Positions 22,690 through 25,078 of a DNA stretch of 25,078 nt are shown one piece after another. The stretch lies in contig NZ_SMMD01000941.1 of assembly GCF_009711475.1 (NCBI RefSeq), positions 1 through 25,078 on the forward strand, written 5' to 3'. Under the pieces are notes generated by a model. That model was not told the DNA's origin, did no database searches, and saw only the letters and a program-made list of their open reading frames with translations. Origin of the DNA: Fulvivirga aurantia. GTDB taxonomy: Bacteria; Bacteroidota; Bacteroidia; Cytophagales; Cyclobacteriaceae. The translations under genes were made by a program, and so were the position numbers. Positions within the stretch are counted from its first letter, which is position 1. Each line of letters begins with the position of its first letter.

Positions 22690-23913
22690 TTAAAGATTTT
22701 TCAACTTCATTTCATAGGCTTGCAGCTGGTCGTCATTATTAGCTTTGGCTAGTTTGATGGCCTCTCTGTAGTGGGCTTTGGCTTTTGATATCTCATTTTC
22801 AAGTGCATAGGCACTACCCAGACCAGCATGCATCACAGTCATAAATTCAGGGTCAGGATACTCATTAATTCCACGTGTGAAATATTCGATGGCGTGAGCA
22901 GCATCTTCATATTTTAAGTAGAATTGTCCAAGGCGGTTCTGCCAGTAGGCTGAAGCATATCGAGACGTAGAAAGTACGTCTTTAAACTCATTCATAAAAA
23001 GATCAAAAGACGTGAAGTCATCCTGCTTCCAGGCCAACCAAATCAGGCTGTTTTTAGTAGATGCATCTATTTCTGGATCAGTGCCAAAACGCTCACTTCG
23101 AGCCTTAAAGTAGTCCTCCAATGCTGGTAAACCACCTTCATCATGAAATTCTTTTGTCCCACTAAATACTTTAGATCCATAATTGTGGTAGTAAAACCTA
23201 AGTCCCTGATATAGTGAGGTATATGCAAGTGATTCATGTATTTCCTGATTAAACAACTCATAGGTCCATTCCAGGTTATTTATCGTCTGAGCAGATAGTT
23301 TTTCAGCCAATCCGTCTGAAGAGCTGACGGTATATATGTCTTTTTTTGAATTGGCTACATAGAGGTACAATGGTTCGCCATCATATGCCTGGAATGACTC
23401 CAGCATTTCATCGTTTACATAACCCCCATTAGAGGCTATAAAACCTAAAAATGATGGGGTTTTCTGGAATAAAAACTCACTGACCATAAATGACGGGTTC
23501 TCCCATCCGAAGACCACACGTTCATCGTTAGTTCTATAATTCTGATCTACAAAATGAGTAAGTTCTTCTTGCACGTACCTGCTTAATTCATTCCAGTAAT
23601 CAAAATGCAGGCTATCGTGATAACTTCGGGATTTGTAGTCCACGCCCACTACAATCATTTCAGGTAGCAAATCATCGCCTCGTAGTGTCTCTTGTATGGC
23701 CACGCCATTTAAGAAAAACCATTGTCCATCGAGAATATACAAGACCGGGTACTTTTTATCGCCCTGGTGATAAGTTTTGGGTAGGTATACCTGTATATTT
23801 TCCTGACTCTGTAAATGCTTGGATGGCACTTTTATGCTATAGTTGATGTCTGGTTGCGCATGAAGTAATAAGGTGAAGCATAGCAATAGTGCTGTAACGA
23901 ATAGTTTGGTCAT
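22690..23913 (-). CDS. Secreted esterase-like (PF00756-type) protein lacking the nucleophile serine, with TPR tail
   Basis: This 407-residue protein has a signal peptide (MTKLFVTALLLCFTLLLHAQ). Residues 22-250 have the esterase-D type alpha/beta hydrolase layout: IQVYLPKTY, KYPVLYILDGQWFF, PEMIVVGVDY, then ERVVFGWENPSFM and SFLGFIASNGGYV, and the late EIHESLAYTSLYQGLRF with His226. In active relatives the elbow reads G-x-S-x-G-G; here it is Gly136-Trp-Glu138-Asn-Pro140-Ser, so the Ser is replaced by Glu and the second Gly by Pro. The protein is therefore probably not a Ser hydrolase and may be a binding protein. Residues from about 270 to 400 contain TPR-like helices (YWQNRLGQFYLKYEDAAHAI; AGLGSAYALENEISKAKAHY). 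It stands alone between the two paralogues and is bracketed by direct repeats. Confidence 0.75.
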   Translation of the reverse strand: MTKLFVTALLLCFTLLLHAQPDINYSIKVPSKHLQSQENIQVYLPKTYHQGDKKYPVLYILDGQWFFLNGVAIQETLRGDDLLPEMIVVGVDYKSRSYHDSLHFDYWNELSRYVQEELTHFVDQNYRTNDERVVFGWENPSFMVSEFLFQKTPSFLGFIASNGGYVNDEMLESFQAYDGEPLYLYVANSKKDIYTVSSSDGLAEKLSAQTINNLEWTYELFNQEIHESLAYTSLYQGLRFYYHNYGSKVFSGTKEFHDEGGLPALEDYFKARSERFGTDPEIDASTKNSLIWLAWKQDDFTSFDLFMNEFKDVLSTSRYASAYWQNRLGQFYLKYEDAAHAIEYFTRGINEYPDPEFMTVMHAGLGSAYALENEISKAKAHYREAIKLAKANNDDQLQAYEMKLKNL

Positions 23914-24065
23914 TTGGGGGTTTGTCTAGTGGTAAAGATTTAAAGGAACTATACCTAATACGGCAATAGCGGATTGGGGTTTTTGAGGTTTAGATAATTA
24001 TGAGAACCGTATCCTTTAACTGGTAATTGCAAACGCAACACGGCAATCCTTAGTTTAGCGATTGC

Positions 24066-24089
24066 TTCGCTCGTACCTCACTCGCAATA
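24066..24089 (+). repeat. Direct repeat R2 (upstream of the esterase-like gene)
   Basis: The second copy of the 24-base TTCGCTCG...CTCGCAATA sequence, in the same orientation as R1 and 22/24 identical. It lies 153 bases upstream of the esterase-like start and 47 bases beyond the stop of the broken paralogue. Confidence 0.6.
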
Positions 24090-24136
24090 ACCAGCGTCTT
24101 GGAGCAGTTAGCTTGGGGCTCGGTTTCTACCTGAGA

Positions 24137-24882
24137 TTATGACTTATTATAATCTTCCACCATTTTGGAGAGTGCTTCTAGTGTGTCCGTTTGGAAGCTC
24201 GATTCGAAGACAGGCTCTTTTGTCAATAAAGATCTGAAACTATATACATCTTTAGCATAGTTCATTAAAACTGTTCGGTTATCACCAACAAGTTTTTTAA
24301 TGTTTATGGTAGATAGACTTACAGGATTTTCTTCTCCTTTCTGGGCTAAAATTTCGAAGTTGTTCTCCTGCCATTCGGCATACTCAGCATCACTCACTTT
24401 CGTAGGGTCCGGCAAATAGGGACTTATAAAACCTTGCGTATGGTGATGTTTTTAAGCACAGTTACTTTTCCTTCTGCGGCAACCTCGAGCAATAGTGGTT
24501 TAGGAATTTTATCCTGCTTTCTTTTCGCAAAAAGATTTACATAACTCGCCCTTTTAAATTTTTTGCCATTTTCAAGCGAATAGCCTTGCAGGTCTTTGGA
24601 ATCGTACTTTGTGGCCTTTTCATCTACTTCTTCCCCCTCAGTAAATGCCGCATAAGCTTCCTCATCAATTAGAAAAACTCTTTTCTGAAAATCTTGCGGA
24701 TTCATCATATCCATATAAATGTAATCGTCAATTTCTTCTGCGCTTTCGAGTGTTATTGTTCCTTTTTCATAGGTACCTACCGAACTGGGCGTTCTTAATT
24801 GAGCTACCGCAGTGCTTACGGTGAAGCCTAGAAAAACCATTGCCGCCACTCCTACTGTTATTTTTTTCACTATTCCTTTCAT
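24137..24882 (-). pseudogene. Frameshifted paralogue of the single-repeat secreted protein
   Basis: The first 152-codon part (24424-24882) begins with a signal peptide (MKGIVKKITVGVAAMVFLGF, ending near AVAQ) and continues LRTPSSVGTYEKG and the repeat. It is nearly identical in plan to the intact copy up to KVTVLKN. There the frame changes: the intact gene has six As on the coding strand (plus-strand T run 21988-21993), and this copy has five (24449-24453). After the shift the old frame ends at 24424, while the remainder (24137-24415) continues in the other frame with VSDAEYAEWQ, NIKKLVGDNR and LEALSKMVEDYNKS intact. Both halves are otherwise well preserved, so the loss is recent, or a sequencing error in an A run, or slippage during expression. 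Confidence 0.8.
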
Positions 24883-24906
24883 ACGCTTTCCATTCTACAT
24901 TTAAGG

Positions 24907-24951
24907 TCATCATAAAAACCATGAGATGCAAACTTCTGATTATCAGGCTTT
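24907..24951 (-). promoter_or_regulatory. Conserved upstream block, candidate promoter of the broken paralogue
   Basis: Counterpart of the block at 22440-22484. It keeps AGAAGTTTGC on the minus strand and has the short palindrome CTGATAATCAG. It starts 25 bases upstream of the start codon. The DNA from here to the window end (25078) is AT-rich and shows no gene. Confidence 0.4.
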
Positions 24952-25078
24952 AATTTCATACAACCATGAACTGACTTTGATTAAAAACCATAATTGCATA
25001 CAATTTATACTGTCAAGTACAAATAGCATATAAGTCAATGCTGATTTAATGTTTTTGTCGCTAGATATTCATAATTAA

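Noticed and set aside
24424..24460. Programmed frameshift in the second paralogue.
   Set aside because: The A run is only five bases long here, and the intact copy reads through without a shift. A simple deletion explains it better, although slippage is not excluded.

Overview
The window looks like a chromosomal stretch from a member of the Bacteroidota, most likely the Cytophagales. The reasons are the low-to-moderate GC content, the lack of strong Shine-Dalgarno sites, lipoproteins and 'Gln-after-cleavage' signal peptides of Bacteroidota type, Cys-Asn/Asp repeats of the kind seen in secreted Bacteroidota proteins, a DUF4386-type membrane protein and a TPR-CHAT protein. No rRNA, tRNA, CRISPR array, integrase or transposase was recognised. 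Family names come from reading motifs by eye, not from database searches.

Layout. (1) 1-2070, plus strand: the 3' end of an ECF-type sigma factor, a membrane-anchored TPR protein that is its probable anti-sigma factor, an aromatic-rich secreted small protein, and a lipoprotein with three Cys-bounded repeats, closed by a hairpin. (2) 2116-2862, minus: a lone Cys-rich lipoprotein. (3) 3227-11803, minus: eight tightly packed genes, five of whose junctions are ATGA overlaps. In transcription order they encode an alpha/beta hydrolase, an acetoacetate-decarboxylase-like protein, three small four-helix membrane proteins, a patatin-like lipase, a metallophosphoesterase with a membrane domain, and a GMC (cholesterol-oxidase-like) flavoprotein. 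This reads as one membrane-associated pathway for an unidentified lipid or sterol-like molecule. (4) 12241-15327, minus: two DUF2589-type paralogues, a third small protein that may be a divergent relative, and a two-domain peptidoglycan enzyme without a signal peptide. (5) 15499-20675, plus: a secreted protein with eight copies of a roughly 50-residue beta-type repeat, and 11 bases later a secreted TPR-CHAT (caspase-like) protein. (6) 20937-21635, plus: a DUF4386-like membrane protein. (7) 21676-25078, minus: two paralogues that carry the same repeat as the eight-repeat protein, one of them broken by a one-base deletion. They flank an esterase-like protein that has lost its nucleophile serine.

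A perfect 9-bp-arm inverted repeat followed by TTT and C occurs four times, always in the same orientation (2048, 3021, 11898, 15379). The intervals between successive copies each hold exactly one complete minus-strand transcription unit (regions 2, 3 and 4). The strongest candidates for undescribed biology are the eight-gene lipid operon, the DUF2589/peptidoglycan-enzyme operon, and the secreted CHAT/repeat-protein pair whose repeat family recurs downstream.
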